A stretch of DNA of 46,808 bases from JANQLU01 sp964434955 (GTDB lineage Bacteria > Planctomycetota > Planctomycetia > Pirellulales > Pirellulaceae): assembly GCA_964434955.1 (NCBI GenBank), contig CAYSXI010000016.1, forward strand, positions 1-46,808. The letters run 5' to 3'. Each line of letters begins with the position of its first letter. The first letter of the stretch is position 1. The notes under the pieces were generated by a model, which did not search any database, had not been told where the DNA came from, and was given only the letters and a program-made list of their open reading frames with translations. A program made the position numbers and the translations under genes. Positions 17,341 through 26,087 of the stretch are shown here, in pieces.

Positions 17341-18150
17341 TCAGTCAGGTTCTGAAAATTGAAAATCCAGAATCCGGTGTCGGCTAACGAATCCCGCTTT
17401 CTCGATTGCTCTTCGCGCCGGTCGGTTTCCAAACTCGGTTGAACAGATCGCACTGCGTCCCGAGTCACGGCAGCGATTGCGCAGCGTCATCAAGATGGAG
17501 GTTGCAAGCCCCTGGCCGCGAAAGTCGTTGCCGACGATCATTCCTAGATCGGCAAATGACTTCTGTGATCGGCTAGGCCGATACTCGCCCGTTGCGATCA
17601 GCCGTTTTTCTTTCCAGAGGCCAAAAAGTTCTTCGCCCTGGATTCGCTCGGTCAAGTATTGTGTCAACCAATTTCGATCCGCTCCAAGCGTCGTTTCGCA
17701 AAACCCAACCGCCGCATCAAGTTGATTGCTGTGCAGCACTTGGAATTCACAACCCGTCGGCCAATCAACGGGTTCGATCGAGTCTTCGTTGGGTTCGTAA
17801 TACATCAACGCGTTGACCTGGACGCCTCTCTGTACATCGTGGCACAAAGAAAGCGTGTTTGAATCGGAGGTTGGCACGACCGCGGCAATGATTTCCTTTT
17901 CTGCAAGCAGCTGTTCGAACGCATTCCGGCTGTGGATGGTGCTGGAAGTGAAAAACTGAAGAAGCTTTCCCTCTTGGTTGATCGCCGCATACCCAAGGCA
18001 CTCGTTACCATCGAAGAATCCGAAATGATTCGCCATGTTGGCAAACGATTCCCACATCCCATCCAAGGGAGCGGTCAAGCTTTCGAGGTAGGCAGACTTG
18101 AGGAGCTCCACCTCAGCCAAATCGACTTGTTTGATCTCAAATTTGTTCAT
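17341..18150 (-). CDS. GNAT-family N-acetyltransferase
   Basis: 269 residues from ATG 18150. The C-terminal half holds the GNAT fold: LIATGEYRPS strand, then motif A FADLGMIVGNDFRGQGLATS with the acetyl-CoA loop R-G-Q-G-L-A, then EFGNRPARRAIEKAGFV (motif B, ending in the usual AlaGlyPhe). The N-terminal half may be a degenerate second GNAT-like lobe. Family members move acetyl from acetyl-CoA to an amine on a small molecule, peptide or protein; the acceptor is not evident. It lies 12 bases after the small membrane protein gene, so it is probably the last gene of the ECF 3 - WD40 kinase operon. Confidence 0.85.
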   Translation of the reverse strand: MNKFEIKQVDLAEVELLKSAYLESLTAPLDGMWESFANMANHFGFFDGNECLGYAAINQEGKLLQFFTSSTIHSRNAFEQLLAEKEIIAAVVPTSDSNTLSLCHDVQRGVQVNALMYYEPNEDSIEPVDWPTGCEFQVLHSNQLDAAVGFCETTLGADRNWLTQYLTERIQGEELFGLWKEKRLIATGEYRPSRSQKSFADLGMIVGNDFRGQGLATSILMTLRNRCRDSGRSAICSTEFGNRPARRAIEKAGFVSRHRILDFQFSEPD

Positions 18151-18162
18151 GTTTTCGTCGGA

Positions 18163-18504
18163 TCAAAGATCGGCATCCATCCGTTTTTGCCGTCGTTCCT
18201 CGTAGCGTTCCAATGCAAGAGCGTAGCGTCTGACCCGTTGGTGTACAAACAGTCCGTAACCATTCGCGATGAAGAACAAGGGAATCGAGGCAAGCAGGAA
18301 TATTGATTTTTCAAAGAACAGGCCGTAAGTCAACAAAGACACGGCGAGGGTCGTTCCGATTCCCGAAGCAAGCCAGGCGATTTCTCCTCGCGGCTCATGA
18401 CGACTGCCGTTTTGCCCTTCGATCATGTAAGCCTTGCGTTCGACTTCCCATTCGTCGTCGAGCTGTTTCAAATCCGCAATCAGTTTTGTATCAACGTTCA
18501 TCAT
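18163..18504 (-). CDS. Small two-helix membrane protein coupled to the WD40-like kinase
   Basis: 113 residues from ATG 18504. The kinase stop lies inside ATGATGA, so this start overlaps it by three bases; the next ATG (18501) is equally possible. Residues 1-45 are charged and helical (VDTKLIADLKQLDDEWEVERKAY). Two membrane helices lie at about 49-67 and 72-92 (SIFLLASIPLFFIANGYGLFV). The tail is basic and helical (YALALERYEERRQKRM). The layout suggests both termini in the cytosol. Tight coupling to the kinase implies partner or accessory status, but I do not recognise a family. Confidence 0.72.
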   Translation of the reverse strand: MMNVDTKLIADLKQLDDEWEVERKAYMIEGQNGSRHEPRGEIAWLASGIGTTLAVSLLTYGLFFEKSIFLLASIPLFFIANGYGLFVHQRVRRYALALERYEERRQKRMDADL

Positions 18505-21500
18505 TCTGGCCTTTCTGATTTTCGGGCCTTGATGGCCTCCAAGCTCCAAACGCGACAGGAGTGAATCAGTCGAGAGCTTCCTGAAGCAAGCCAGCGGGAA
18601 TCATGGCTAAACTGCAGGTCATTGATGGGGCGGCGATGTCCTTGGAGCGTGTAACGCTTCTCACGACTCTCGAGTTCAAATACCTCGATCGCGAATTTGA
18701 GCTGCGAACCGGTCGAAGCCGCAACGTAGTGGCCGTCACGCGAAAAGCAGGCCGTCCTTCCTCCCGAACCCATCTTGAGAATCGGCTGGTAGCCATTCCG
18801 CAGGTCGAATACCGTGGTACCCCGAGCTGATACGCTGGCAAGCAGGTAGCGATCGTCGCGAGAAAACTCAATCTTGCTCAGAACTGGTTTTCGCCAGTCG
18901 GTTGAACTCAAGTCCAACGCATGTTTTGTTTCGCCGGTTGCGGCGTCGAAAAGAACGACGGTTCCATTGGTGTAACCGGCCGCGACCGTCTGGCCATCAT
19001 TGGAAACGCCAACACTGCTACAAATTGTTTCGTTTGGCCCCAGTTCATCTTGGCCTGGGAATTTCATCGCTTTTCGTGCACCTAGTTGGCCATCGGACGC
19101 GATATCAAAATAAATCATCCCGCCGCGATCGCAGGCGTAAATCCGGTTGCGATTTGGATCAAAAAGAACATTCCAGAATTCTGGAATCGTCGAGTCAAGA
19201 TTCTTCAGGTTGGAAATACGTTCGGAAACATCGGCGATCTCGCCGTCCAACTGCACGTGTCCCGTGTCGGTTGGTTTTAGAAACTGAGCGCGTTCACAAC
19301 TTAAGTCAAAAAGCAGAAACCTGGGAATCGAGAATGCATTTGACTCGACCGATTCGTTGATACGGATTTGAACTAGACGAGATTCCTGGTCCGACCGAGT
19401 TCCTTCGCAGACCGCCCAAAGATTGGTGCCATTGGTCGCGAACTCGACTTTTTTCGTAGCGCCGGAGGTTGGAATCACCGCGTGGGGATAGGCGTTTTTG
19501 TAGTCAAAAAATTTGATCTTATCACCGGTTACCGCAATCAATGTTTTGGATTCATCATCGAAAAACAGGTCAACCAAAGGCCCGCCCAAATTGATGTCCA
19601 GGCACATTTGTTGGCCATTCGAATCCCAAAAACGGAGGTCACCGCGATCGGTAAAGCTATAAATTCGATTGGGCGACGGCGTGGAGCGCGTAAGGGCTGT
19701 GTGATTATGAGCGACGCCGTCGGATAACAATTTTCCCGTGTGGATATCGACTTGGGCAATCGAACGATCCGAGTGAGCCAGTAAAATTCTTGCCCGCTTC
19801 GGCAGAAAACAGATCGACTGTGGGTAGTCGAAATTTGTTTCAAAAACTTTCTCAACGGATGGATAGTTGAAAAGGACAAGGCGGGAAGTGTCAGTAATTG
19901 CCAGCTGCTTCCCGTCGTCGCTTAACTTGAAATCCGTCAACGGAGACGAGGAACGAAACAGGATTTCTTCTTCGGTTTTCTGAGCGAAGTTCCAGGATAC
20001 CAAGGTTGAGTTCGCGGTTGCGCGTTCGGCGATTAACAGATGCGGTTCGGTGGCAGGAAACGCCAAATGAGCAATGGGCCATTGGCCTGTTCGTTTTGCA
20101 ACTTGCCGTCCGGACGGATCGTGAATGATTATCGTGCCTTGATGATCATGAACGGCGATTTGTTTGCCATCGGAACGTACCACAATTCCTGCAATCTTCG
20201 GAATCGAGTCAAATTCGCTTGTCTGGATTCGGGAGGTGATATCAAGACATCGAATTTTCGAACCAACGGCGATGTAGATCTTCTGATTCGATGGCGAAAA
20301 TGCGCAACAGGATACGCGCCCGGATCCAACCTCAACCGAGTCGACACCGTGCTTTGTGATGCTGTACACCAAGTCGTGTTCCAGGTCGCGATAGGATAGC
20401 GGGCTCGTTTCGAGAATCTCCATCGCGGAGATGGGTAGTCCTTTGAGCGATAAATTGAAAGCCGCGGAAACCTGTAAGGCATAATTGGTGCGCCGCGCTC
20501 GAGAGAGAAGTGTTTCGACTTTTCTCTTTTGACGTTTCAACCGACCTTCACTTTCGGCCAGTTGTTTCGCTTCCTGTTTCCAGCGAGATTCATTGGATTT
20601 TGCAATCGCCGCATTGCCCGAAGAGCGAAACGCGAAAAAAGTTGTGCCGATGAGCCCGATTAGCAAACTTGCGGCAAGCGCTATCGACAAGGTGCCAATA
20701 CGTGGATTCCGCTGAAACCACTTTTGCAACTGTTCATGCCAAGTAGGTGTGCGGGCCGAAATGGTTTCGCCATTTAAAAAACGTTGCAGGTCTTCGGCCA
20801 GATGCTGGGCGGTTTGATACCGGGCGTCCGGCTTTTTTTCGAGACATTTCAAGCAGATGGCTTTGAGGTCTTTCGGGATGTTTGACGCGGCGGCAGTCCA
20901 GGAAACGGGTTCCGTTTCGATTGCCATCAATGTCAGGATCGGATTGTCTTTTCGAAACGGCGGTTGCCCCGTTAGCAACTCAAAGAGAATTGAGCCCAAC
21001 GAGTAAATGTCCGAGCGCTCATCGGAGATTGAAGAATCTCCTTTCGCCTGCTCGGGAGACATGTAAGCGGGTGTGCCCAAAATATCGCCCGTGTTCGTCA
21101 GGGTCGGATTGTGATCGGAAAACTTTGCCAAGCCAAAATCGGCGATACAGATTCGTGAAACGAACTCTTGTTCGTTGACGTCCGAAATCGGCTTTGAAAA
21201 CAAAAGGTTTGCCGGCTTCAAGTCGCGATGCACGACCCCTCGAGAATGCGCGTATTGGATTGCTTCGGCGAGCACGCGCGCAATCTTCGCCGCCAAATTT
21301 GGATTGGGCGGTTGAGTGGGCGAAGCAAGCCACTCGGAAAGTGACGGTCCTTCGGCAAATCCGTAGGCCAGAAAAACTTCGGATTCGGTCGCCGAGCTCT
21401 GATAGAGAGGGATAATGTTTGGATGCGAAAGCATGGCCGCTGCTTTTGCTTCGCGCTGAAAACGTTTTCGTTGCCCTGCGTCATTTAAATGCAGGCCATG

Positions 21501-21893
21501 AGGAACCTTGATCGCGACGTGACGTTCCAGCTGTTTGTCGAATCCAAGAAAAACCTGCCCATAGCCCCCCTGCCCCAGCAGTCGATCGATCCGGTAATCA
21601 CCAATGTATCTGGCGTTCTCCGGTTCGGCCGGCGGGAAGCTTTTAAGTGTCGACGCTTCACGTTGATTGGCTTCAGCCCGCGTCTTGTTCGTTGCCTGTG
21701 TCGTCTCCAGCCCCTTCGGCCGAGCGGCATCCAGGAGGTTCAGGCAACTCAGGCGACGATTGAGTTCCAGCATTTCCTGATCGGACAGGCGTTCAATTTC
21801 AGTTGAGTCGATTGAACTGGAATGCGAGTCAAGCAGAAGGTCAAAATCCTCGACCAGCTTTTCGACATTCACATTGTTTTCAGGAGGACTCAT
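18501..21893 (-). CDS. Ser/Thr protein kinase with WD40-like C-terminal half (kinase 3)
   Basis: 1130 residues. A polar N-terminus (1-95) precedes a Hanks kinase domain at about 97-375: GQGGYG loop, VAIK Lys129, HRDLKPANLL (Asp224), DFG 252-254, GTPAYMSPEQ and SDIYSLG. A membrane helix at about 399-421 is followed by a short coiled coil (about 430-465). The last 650 residues show repeated beta-propeller blades with WD40-type ends, for example LRFWDSNG, VVLFDAATGE, TVFDLRNG and CRVWSLE. The final stretch has GHRRPINDLQFSHDSRWLASGS. The propeller is predicted outside the membrane and may sense or bind a partner. It is coupled to ECF 3 (14-base overlap) and to a small membrane protein downstream. 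Confidence 0.92.
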   Translation of the reverse strand: MSPPENNVNVEKLVEDFDLLLDSHSSSIDSTEIERLSDQEMLELNRRLSCLNLLDAARPKGLETTQATNKTRAEANQREASTLKSFPPAEPENARYIGDYRIDRLLGQGGYGQVFLGFDKQLERHVAIKVPHGLHLNDAGQRKRFQREAKAAAMLSHPNIIPLYQSSATESEVFLAYGFAEGPSLSEWLASPTQPPNPNLAAKIARVLAEAIQYAHSRGVVHRDLKPANLLFSKPISDVNEQEFVSRICIADFGLAKFSDHNPTLTNTGDILGTPAYMSPEQAKGDSSISDERSDIYSLGSILFELLTGQPPFRKDNPILTLMAIETEPVSWTAAASNIPKDLKAICLKCLEKKPDARYQTAQHLAEDLQRFLNGETISARTPTWHEQLQKWFQRNPRIGTLSIALAASLLIGLIGTTFFAFRSSGNAAIAKSNESRWKQEAKQLAESEGRLKRQKRKVETLLSRARRTNYALQVSAAFNLSLKGLPISAMEILETSPLSYRDLEHDLVYSITKHGVDSVEVGSGRVSCCAFSPSNQKIYIAVGSKIRCLDITSRIQTSEFDSIPKIAGIVVRSDGKQIAVHDHQGTIIIHDPSGRQVAKRTGQWPIAHLAFPATEPHLLIAERATANSTLVSWNFAQKTEEEILFRSSSPLTDFKLSDDGKQLAITDTSRLVLFNYPSVEKVFETNFDYPQSICFLPKRARILLAHSDRSIAQVDIHTGKLLSDGVAHNHTALTRSTPSPNRIYSFTDRGDLRFWDSNGQQMCLDINLGGPLVDLFFDDESKTLIAVTGDKIKFFDYKNAYPHAVIPTSGATKKVEFATNGTNLWAVCEGTRSDQESRLVQIRINESVESNAFSIPRFLLFDLSCERAQFLKPTDTGHVQLDGEIADVSERISNLKNLDSTIPEFWNVLFDPNRNRIYACDRGGMIYFDIASDGQLGARKAMKFPGQDELGPNETICSSVGVSNDGQTVAAGYTNGTVVLFDAATGETKHALDLSSTDWRKPVLSKIEFSRDDRYLLASVSARGTTVFDLRNGYQPILKMGSGGRTACFSRDGHYVAASTGSQLKFAIEVFELESREKRYTLQGHRRPINDLQFSHDSRWLASGSSRLIHSCRVWSLEAIKARKSERPE

Positions 21894-22497
21894 GGCTTCT
21901 CATCAATTGATCAAGCTTAACAATTGCTCTTTGCCAGGTTTTTTTGACGGCTTCTTCATTCTTGTTCAAGTGCTCGGCAATCTTCGCAAAAGGCCAACGC
22001 TCCCAGTTTCGTAACTTGATCACTTGCTGATCGAATTCGGGCAACTTGAGGACCGCTTGGCGAACCAATTGAATTTGTTCCTCGCGAAGCGCCGTCGATT
22101 GAGGCGTCAAATCTGCGTTTTCAGGATCGCCGACTCCATGATTCTTTGAATCACCATCAATGCTTCGTTCTCGAGCGGCATCCCGGGATTGCCTTTTGAA
22201 CGCACGACGCGCCTGGTTGATTTCGTTGATCAAGATCGTACGCAGCCAACCTCGAAATTCCTTGCTGTTGTTTCCACGAAAATCGTCCAGTGCCGCCGCC
22301 GCTTTGGCAAACGCCATTTGAACCGCGTCGGACTCGCCAAACTTCTGTCGCAAGCCCGCATCCAATTCGTAATTGGAAATCAGCATCAAGTACTCTTCGT
22401 GCTGTTTGAAGAGCTCGTTGGTTGACTTTTTGCAACCGTCCTTTGCGGCTTTCAACAAAAGCGTGACATCGCGGTCTGCGGGGTCTCGTTCGTTCAA
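21880..22497 (-). CDS. ECF sigma factor (ECF 3)
   Basis: 205 residues from TTG 22497; no ATG start is seen and an in-frame CTG upstream is an alternative. Region 2 is at about 25-100 (DAVQMAFAKAAAALDDFRG, then FRGWLRTILINEINQARR). Region 4 is at about 140-200, with LPEFDQQVIKLRNWERWPFAKIAEHL and an HTH in LNKNEEAVKKTWQRA. The linker (about 105-140) is long and polar. The 3' end overlaps the WD40-like kinase gene by 14 bases, so they form a coupled pair. The divergent spacer in front carries a distant inverted repeat. Confidence 0.9.
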   Translation of the reverse strand: MNERDPADRDVTLLLKAAKDGCKKSTNELFKQHEEYLMLISNYELDAGLRQKFGESDAVQMAFAKAAAALDDFRGNNSKEFRGWLRTILINEINQARRAFKRQSRDAARERSIDGDSKNHGVGDPENADLTPQSTALREEQIQLVRQAVLKLPEFDQQVIKLRNWERWPFAKIAEHLNKNEEAVKKTWQRAIVKLDQLMRSHESS

Positions 22498-22522
22498 GGA
22501 TCTGGATGCCTTTGGCAGTTCT

Positions 22523-22614
22523 GGGGGACAAATGTTTTTGAGATTTTCGATTTATTTTAGCCGCCCCCGCTTCAATTAAGAAACTCTTTCTTTTTTTGGT
22601 CCATTTTGTCCCCC
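22523..22614. promoter_or_regulatory. Widely spaced inverted repeat in the ECF 3 / lipoprotein divergent spacer
   Basis: GGGGGACAAATG at 22523-22534 and CATTTTGTCCCCC at 22602-22614 are inverted copies differing by one A, 67 bases apart. They sit between the leftward ECF 3 operon and the rightward lipoprotein gene. Two equal sites in a divergent promoter region suit a shared regulator or matching promoter elements facing each other. Function is inferred. Confidence 0.35.
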
Positions 22615-22674
22615 GCCCGGTCAGCCGTCATCCATTTGATTGACTGATATTACAAAAACCAAGGAGACAAAACC

Positions 22675-23505
22675 ATGAAGAAAAAAATGAAGTTGATGTA
22701 TGCACTGGCAGCTTTGATCGTTCTGACCGGATGCGGCACGACCGCGACCGTGGATCCTGGAAGTCCTGCCGAACCAAATCCAGAACCGGCCGCCATGTCG
22801 AGCCAGCCATCGGAGAACCAGTTGGAGGGGTTTGTCGGAGTTTGGATAGGAAAATATTCCGGGATTGATGACCAGATCACGATTCAGAAAACCAATGTGA
22901 GAGGTGAGTATCAAGTCGATCTGCACCAAAAATTCTCCAATCCCGACTCGGTCATCGCGCATAGCAACGCAGAAAATCAACTGGAAATCCGCAACCAAAA
23001 CCTGGGCGGAGCTGCCGGGACGGCAACGCTAACATTCAAAGACGGGAAATTGATGCTCGAACAAAAGGGACTTGGTATGACCGTACGAGGGACTTACACG
23101 CGAGCAAGTGAATCGAAAGGCCACGCAAAGGATTCGATAGGCCAAGCGAATACAAATAACCATGCATCCGAAACCTCCCAACAAAAGGCGGTGACATCAA
23201 CCAGCCTTCCCGACGATATTCCCGTGTTCCCAGAATCCGAAGAAACCATGAGCTTCGGCAAAAGAATTAAGAGCGTTCGTTTCAAGACCTTCAAATCGGC
23301 AAAAGATATTCACGATTTTTACATCAACCAGTTGACGCAAAATGACTGGGAAATTGGCAACGACGGAACCCTGACGATTCAAGCGTCGAAGGGAATCGCG
23401 AAAACCAAGGGTTTCAGGAAGCGGACCGTTACGATTTCAGTTTTGACACCGCGAGATCCCCGGGCGATTCAAGCCACCGAGTTTGTCATTCAATACAACG
23501 ACTAA
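22675..23505 (+). CDS. Lipoprotein with lipocalin-like middle and DUF-like C-terminal domain
   Basis: 276 residues. AAGGAGA lies 8 bases before ATG. A lipoprotein signal peptide ends at LTGC (Cys20). After a Pro/Glu-rich linker, about residues 50-145 look like a small lipocalin-type barrel (VGVWIGKYSGIDDQITIQ, ATLTFKDGKLMLEQKG, RGTYTRA). A polar linker follows. Residues about 178-276 contain IPVFPESEE and FKSAKDIHDFYINQLTQNDW, the arrangement of a common unnamed domain of bacterial envelope proteins (a proline-rich start, then a helix ending in a Gly/Asp-Trp). It is probably anchored on the periplasmic face of a membrane. It converges on a second lipoprotein, with a terminator between. Confidence 0.8.
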   Translation: MKKKMKLMYALAALIVLTGCGTTATVDPGSPAEPNPEPAAMSSQPSENQLEGFVGVWIGKYSGIDDQITIQKTNVRGEYQVDLHQKFSNPDSVIAHSNAENQLEIRNQNLGGAAGTATLTFKDGKLMLEQKGLGMTVRGTYTRASESKGHAKDSIGQANTNNHASETSQQKAVTSTSLPDDIPVFPESEETMSFGKRIKSVRFKTFKSAKDIHDFYINQLTQNDWEIGNDGTLTIQASKGIAKTKGFRKRTVTISVLTPRDPRAIQATEFVIQYND

Positions 23506-23517
23506 GTGAGCTCCCAG

Positions 23518-23542
23518 AAAGCCGGAAACAATCCGGCTTTTT
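23518..23542 (+). terminator. Rho-independent terminator between convergent lipoprotein genes
   Basis: Arms AAAGCCGGA (23518-23526) and TCCGGCTTT (23532-23540) pair perfectly around a 5-base loop, and T residues continue to 23542. It ends the rightward lipoprotein transcript. A short T-run also follows on the minus strand, so it may work weakly in both directions. Confidence 0.8.
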
Positions 23543-23932
23543 CTATTTATCGCTTCGTCCCGGATACAAAGGAAAATCCGAGATGATGATTTCGTTTACC
23601 CGACGGGTGTCGTCCAGTTTCAGCAAAACATATTTGCCTTCGCAGCGGTAAAGCATCTCTCCCGACACCCAGTTCTTATGCTCGCCATATTTCATTGACT
23701 TGGCATGCAGCGGATAAGAGAAAAGGGATTTTGCGGGATACCCGAAATTTGCTTCGATCTCTTCGAGTGTCATTCCCTTACGGTAGGAGTCAAGCTTGTT
23801 CGCCGTGGTATTCTCGGGCGGGTTCGCGTTTTTTCCACGGGAAGGCGACTCGGCATCACACCCGATCAGGGAGAAAGAGAAAAGCAGGCTCAGCAGAAAA
23901 ACAAATCGACAAGGTAAGTTTGGCAGATGCAT
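23543..23932 (-). CDS. BamE/SmpA-like lipoprotein
   Basis: 129 residues. A lipoprotein signal ends at LIGC (Cys25). After a polar linker, residues about 48-120 hold a small two-layer domain beginning DSYRKGMTLEEIEANFGYPA, the pattern of BamE/SmpA/OmlA folds (Gly-Met-Thr, helix, then a Gly-x-Pro turn). In well-studied bacteria BamE belongs to the outer-membrane protein assembly complex, but this fold is widely reused and there is no Bam gene nearby. Its stop abuts the shared terminator. It appears monocistronic. Confidence 0.75.
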   Translation of the reverse strand: MHLPNLPCRFVFLLSLLFSFSLIGCDAESPSRGKNANPPENTTANKLDSYRKGMTLEEIEANFGYPAKSLFSYPLHAKSMKYGEHKNWVSGEMLYRCEGKYVLLKLDDTRRVNEIIISDFPLYPGRSDK

Positions 23933-24459
23933 CGTCGTTACCTGGCAAAAAAGTTAAAAACGGTTTCCAGGATTCCAGATTTCCTCCTCCACCGACGGGG
24001 ACAATTTTTTTACCAAAGCAGGATTTGTTTTGAATGAACGGGAGTGAAAACAAAGGGAAGGGAGTCGCTCAAGGACATCTTCTGAGGTAGGAAAACCGGG
24101 AGCTGGATTCCAAGTTCCTCAGAAAGCAGACGGGCTGTTAAACCTTTCGGATTGCTTAACTTTTGCCGCGATTGACAGTTTTGCCGGGAACGAAGTCAAC
24201 GAATTCAAGGGCTGTCAAACTTTGACGCCGGTAACGAATATGCCCGGCTGGTATCACACTTTTGGGTGAAAAACCGTTCTTGAGATCAGCAATATCTCCG
24301 TTTGGATCGATCATTTTTTCTATACGACGCTCAGGTTCGGCATGATCGAACCAATGCGAACGAACCGAAGCATCGTTTCAACCCCACTCACCCGTGGTCC
24401 TGTCCGACGGAACAACGATGGAAACTGCATACACAAATCGCGATCAACGCATTTTGTTC
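23933..24459. other. Gene-free spacer with short direct repeats
   Basis: No convincing gene lies in these 527 bases. Direct repeats are visible: GGGCTGTTAAACCTTT (24132-24147) resembles GGGCTGTCAAACTTT (24209-24223), and TTTTGCCG occurs at 24161-24168 and 24179-24186. The spacer must contain the promoters of the leftward BamE-like gene and the rightward lipoprotein cluster, but no consensus pair is clear. In-frame GTG 24394 and ATG 24418 would extend the next gene into it. Confidence 0.4.
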
Positions 24460-25203
24460 ATGAAGCTTGGAGTTTTTTGCATTGCATGTTCCCTGCTACT
24501 GGCCGCGCTCGGCTGCAACTCCATAAGGACGACCGTACTCGACCGAAGTGAAGACGATCGATTGCAGAAGAATCGACCCACGACAAGCCTCAAGGGAATT
24601 CCCGTCATGCTCAAGGTTCCGACGCATATGGAAATCACCGTTTACGAAAGAAGCTTCTTCTATCAGACGAAGCAAAGCAATCGCCTCGTTGCCGTTGATT
24701 GCAACGAGATGCCGACGAGGTTCGTCAAAACCAACGTGGCAAAAACCGAAAAAATGTTTTTGGTTGACCCCAAGCGGGCTGCTGCCGGAATCACCGAATA
24801 TGGATTCAAGTTCCAGGGTGGCGAAGAAGGGAAATCGGCTGCGGGTCACGGATATCTTTCGCAAGCCAATTACAAAGTCCAAGACGAGACGTTGACTCAA
24901 GCCGCCAGTCTTGTGAACTCGGTTGCCGCGGCTCTGCTCACATCGCCGGGAACGCCCGGTGCCGATCCAAAAAGTGTCATGGAGGCCGAGAATGGTGATG
25001 CGGTACCCGTGCATGAGATTGATCGAGTGGTCGCCTTCTGCCGGTTCGATATCAACTCACCAACGTACGACGAAGACGTTCGACAGTTTCTCAACCAGTA
25101 TTTGAATCACTGCCAAAGCTGCCAGAACCTTCCGCAGTACGGTACACCCAAGGCAGACTGCAAGCCCAAGGCAAATGCCGATTCAAAAAGTAAGAAAGGA
25201 TGA
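24460..25203 (+). CDS. Lipoprotein of unknown function, tandem paralogue A
   Basis: 247 residues from ATG 24460; ATG 24418 with a GGAA-like site would add 14. The short start gives a textbook lipoprotein signal ending LAALGC (Cys19). The mature protein starts CNSIRTTVLDRSEDDRL, then IPVMLKVPTHMEITVYE, later a Gly/Ala-rich middle, and near the end IDRVVAFCRFDINSP followed by FLNQYLNHCQSC. These blocks recur in the next gene, so the two are paralogues. Cysteines in the C-terminal block (HCQSC, DCKP) may form disulfides outside the cytosol. The TGA overlaps the next ATG (ATGA). I do not recognise the family. Confidence 0.8.
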   Translation: MKLGVFCIACSLLLAALGCNSIRTTVLDRSEDDRLQKNRPTTSLKGIPVMLKVPTHMEITVYERSFFYQTKQSNRLVAVDCNEMPTRFVKTNVAKTEKMFLVDPKRAAAGITEYGFKFQGGEEGKSAAGHGYLSQANYKVQDETLTQAASLVNSVAAALLTSPGTPGADPKSVMEAENGDAVPVHEIDRVVAFCRFDINSPTYDEDVRQFLNQYLNHCQSCQNLPQYGTPKADCKPKANADSKSKKG

Positions 25204-26030
25204 TTCAGGTGAAACTCTTTCGACTTCAATTGGTAATGGCTTTGCTGGTCCTGGTGAGCTGCGGTTGTACCACGTTCCGATCAACAATCATGGAGCGTGA
25301 CGAGCATGATCGGATCTATCCTCAATCAAGACCGCGAACGTCAGCCGGTGTTCCGGTCAAACTCAAGGTGCCGACACACCTGGAAGTAACCATCAAGGAA
25401 AAGTACCAGATCATCGATGGTGTGGTAAAAGATGGCCATGTCGTTCCACCGGAAATCGTAAACCTTGGTTCGAATGGGCGACGGTTTCTGAACGTTGAAA
25501 CCGCAATTGGATATACCGACAAGGTATTCACCGTGGATTTCCCAAGACCTTTTTCCGGAGATCTGACGCTTGGGAGTGCTTCGTCCGGCGGCTTGCAGTT
25601 CGACGGAGAACAGTTCTTTAGCCAGGTGCATGGGACGATTGATGATCAAACGATCGAGGACATCAACTCCGTAATCAAAAGCGAGTTGCCCACCCTGCAA
25701 AACACGCTTGCCAAAGCGGCTCCCAAGTCGGTGGAGGCCGAATTGGATGCCGCAAAAGTTGGTTCCAACATCAAACTGGGTGAACGAGTCGTCGCGTTTC
25801 AACGATTTGATATTTCTGAATGCGATTGGGAAGCAAAAGTACAGAACTTCATCAATTTCCATCTAAACTGCAATCGAGCCTGTCCCGATCGATCGTTTGA
25901 CGAAGCTTGCGCGGTCGGCTGCCAGGGATCCGCCAAACAAGTTACCGAGGTGATGCAGGCCAACGCACCCCAAGGCGTGATTGAACCGATGATTCCAGAG
26001 GGGCTCAAAGAGAAGGCAATTTCAAAGTAG
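25200..26030 (+). CDS. Lipoprotein of unknown function, tandem paralogue B
   Basis: 276 residues. ATG 25200 overlaps the previous stop as ATGA, and AAAGGA lies directly before it. The signal peptide ends in LVSCGC; Cys21 or Cys23 could be lipidated. The mature start (CTTFRSTIMERDEHDRI), the VPVKLKVPTHLEVTIKE block and the late ERVVAFQRFDISE - FINFHLNCNRACPD block align with paralogue A. The middle differs and has a hydrophobic central strand pattern. Several C-terminal cysteines again suggest disulfides. A tandem duplication with divergence explains the pair; they may form a heteromer on the membrane. It lies 57 bases before the polybasic-tail peptidase gene. Confidence 0.82.
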   Translation: MIQVKLFRLQLVMALLVLVSCGCTTFRSTIMERDEHDRIYPQSRPRTSAGVPVKLKVPTHLEVTIKEKYQIIDGVVKDGHVVPPEIVNLGSNGRRFLNVETAIGYTDKVFTVDFPRPFSGDLTLGSASSGGLQFDGEQFFSQVHGTIDDQTIEDINSVIKSELPTLQNTLAKAAPKSVEAELDAAKVGSNIKLGERVVAFQRFDISECDWEAKVQNFINFHLNCNRACPDRSFDEACAVGCQGSAKQVTEVMQANAPQGVIEPMIPEGLKEKAISK

Positions 26031-26087
26031 GCGTTTGGCATCGACGCTCCGATCACGGCGAGACTCGCCTCCAACTCAGGACTAAGC

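Noticed and set aside
17158..17387. Short open frames on both strands between the molybdoenzyme operon and the GNAT gene
   Set aside because: No start context or family features; the area more likely holds the operon promoter and a palindrome.
23543..23932. True BamE of the Bam complex
   Set aside because: Only the fold pattern is visible; no other Bam gene is near and similar folds are common in unrelated lipoproteins.
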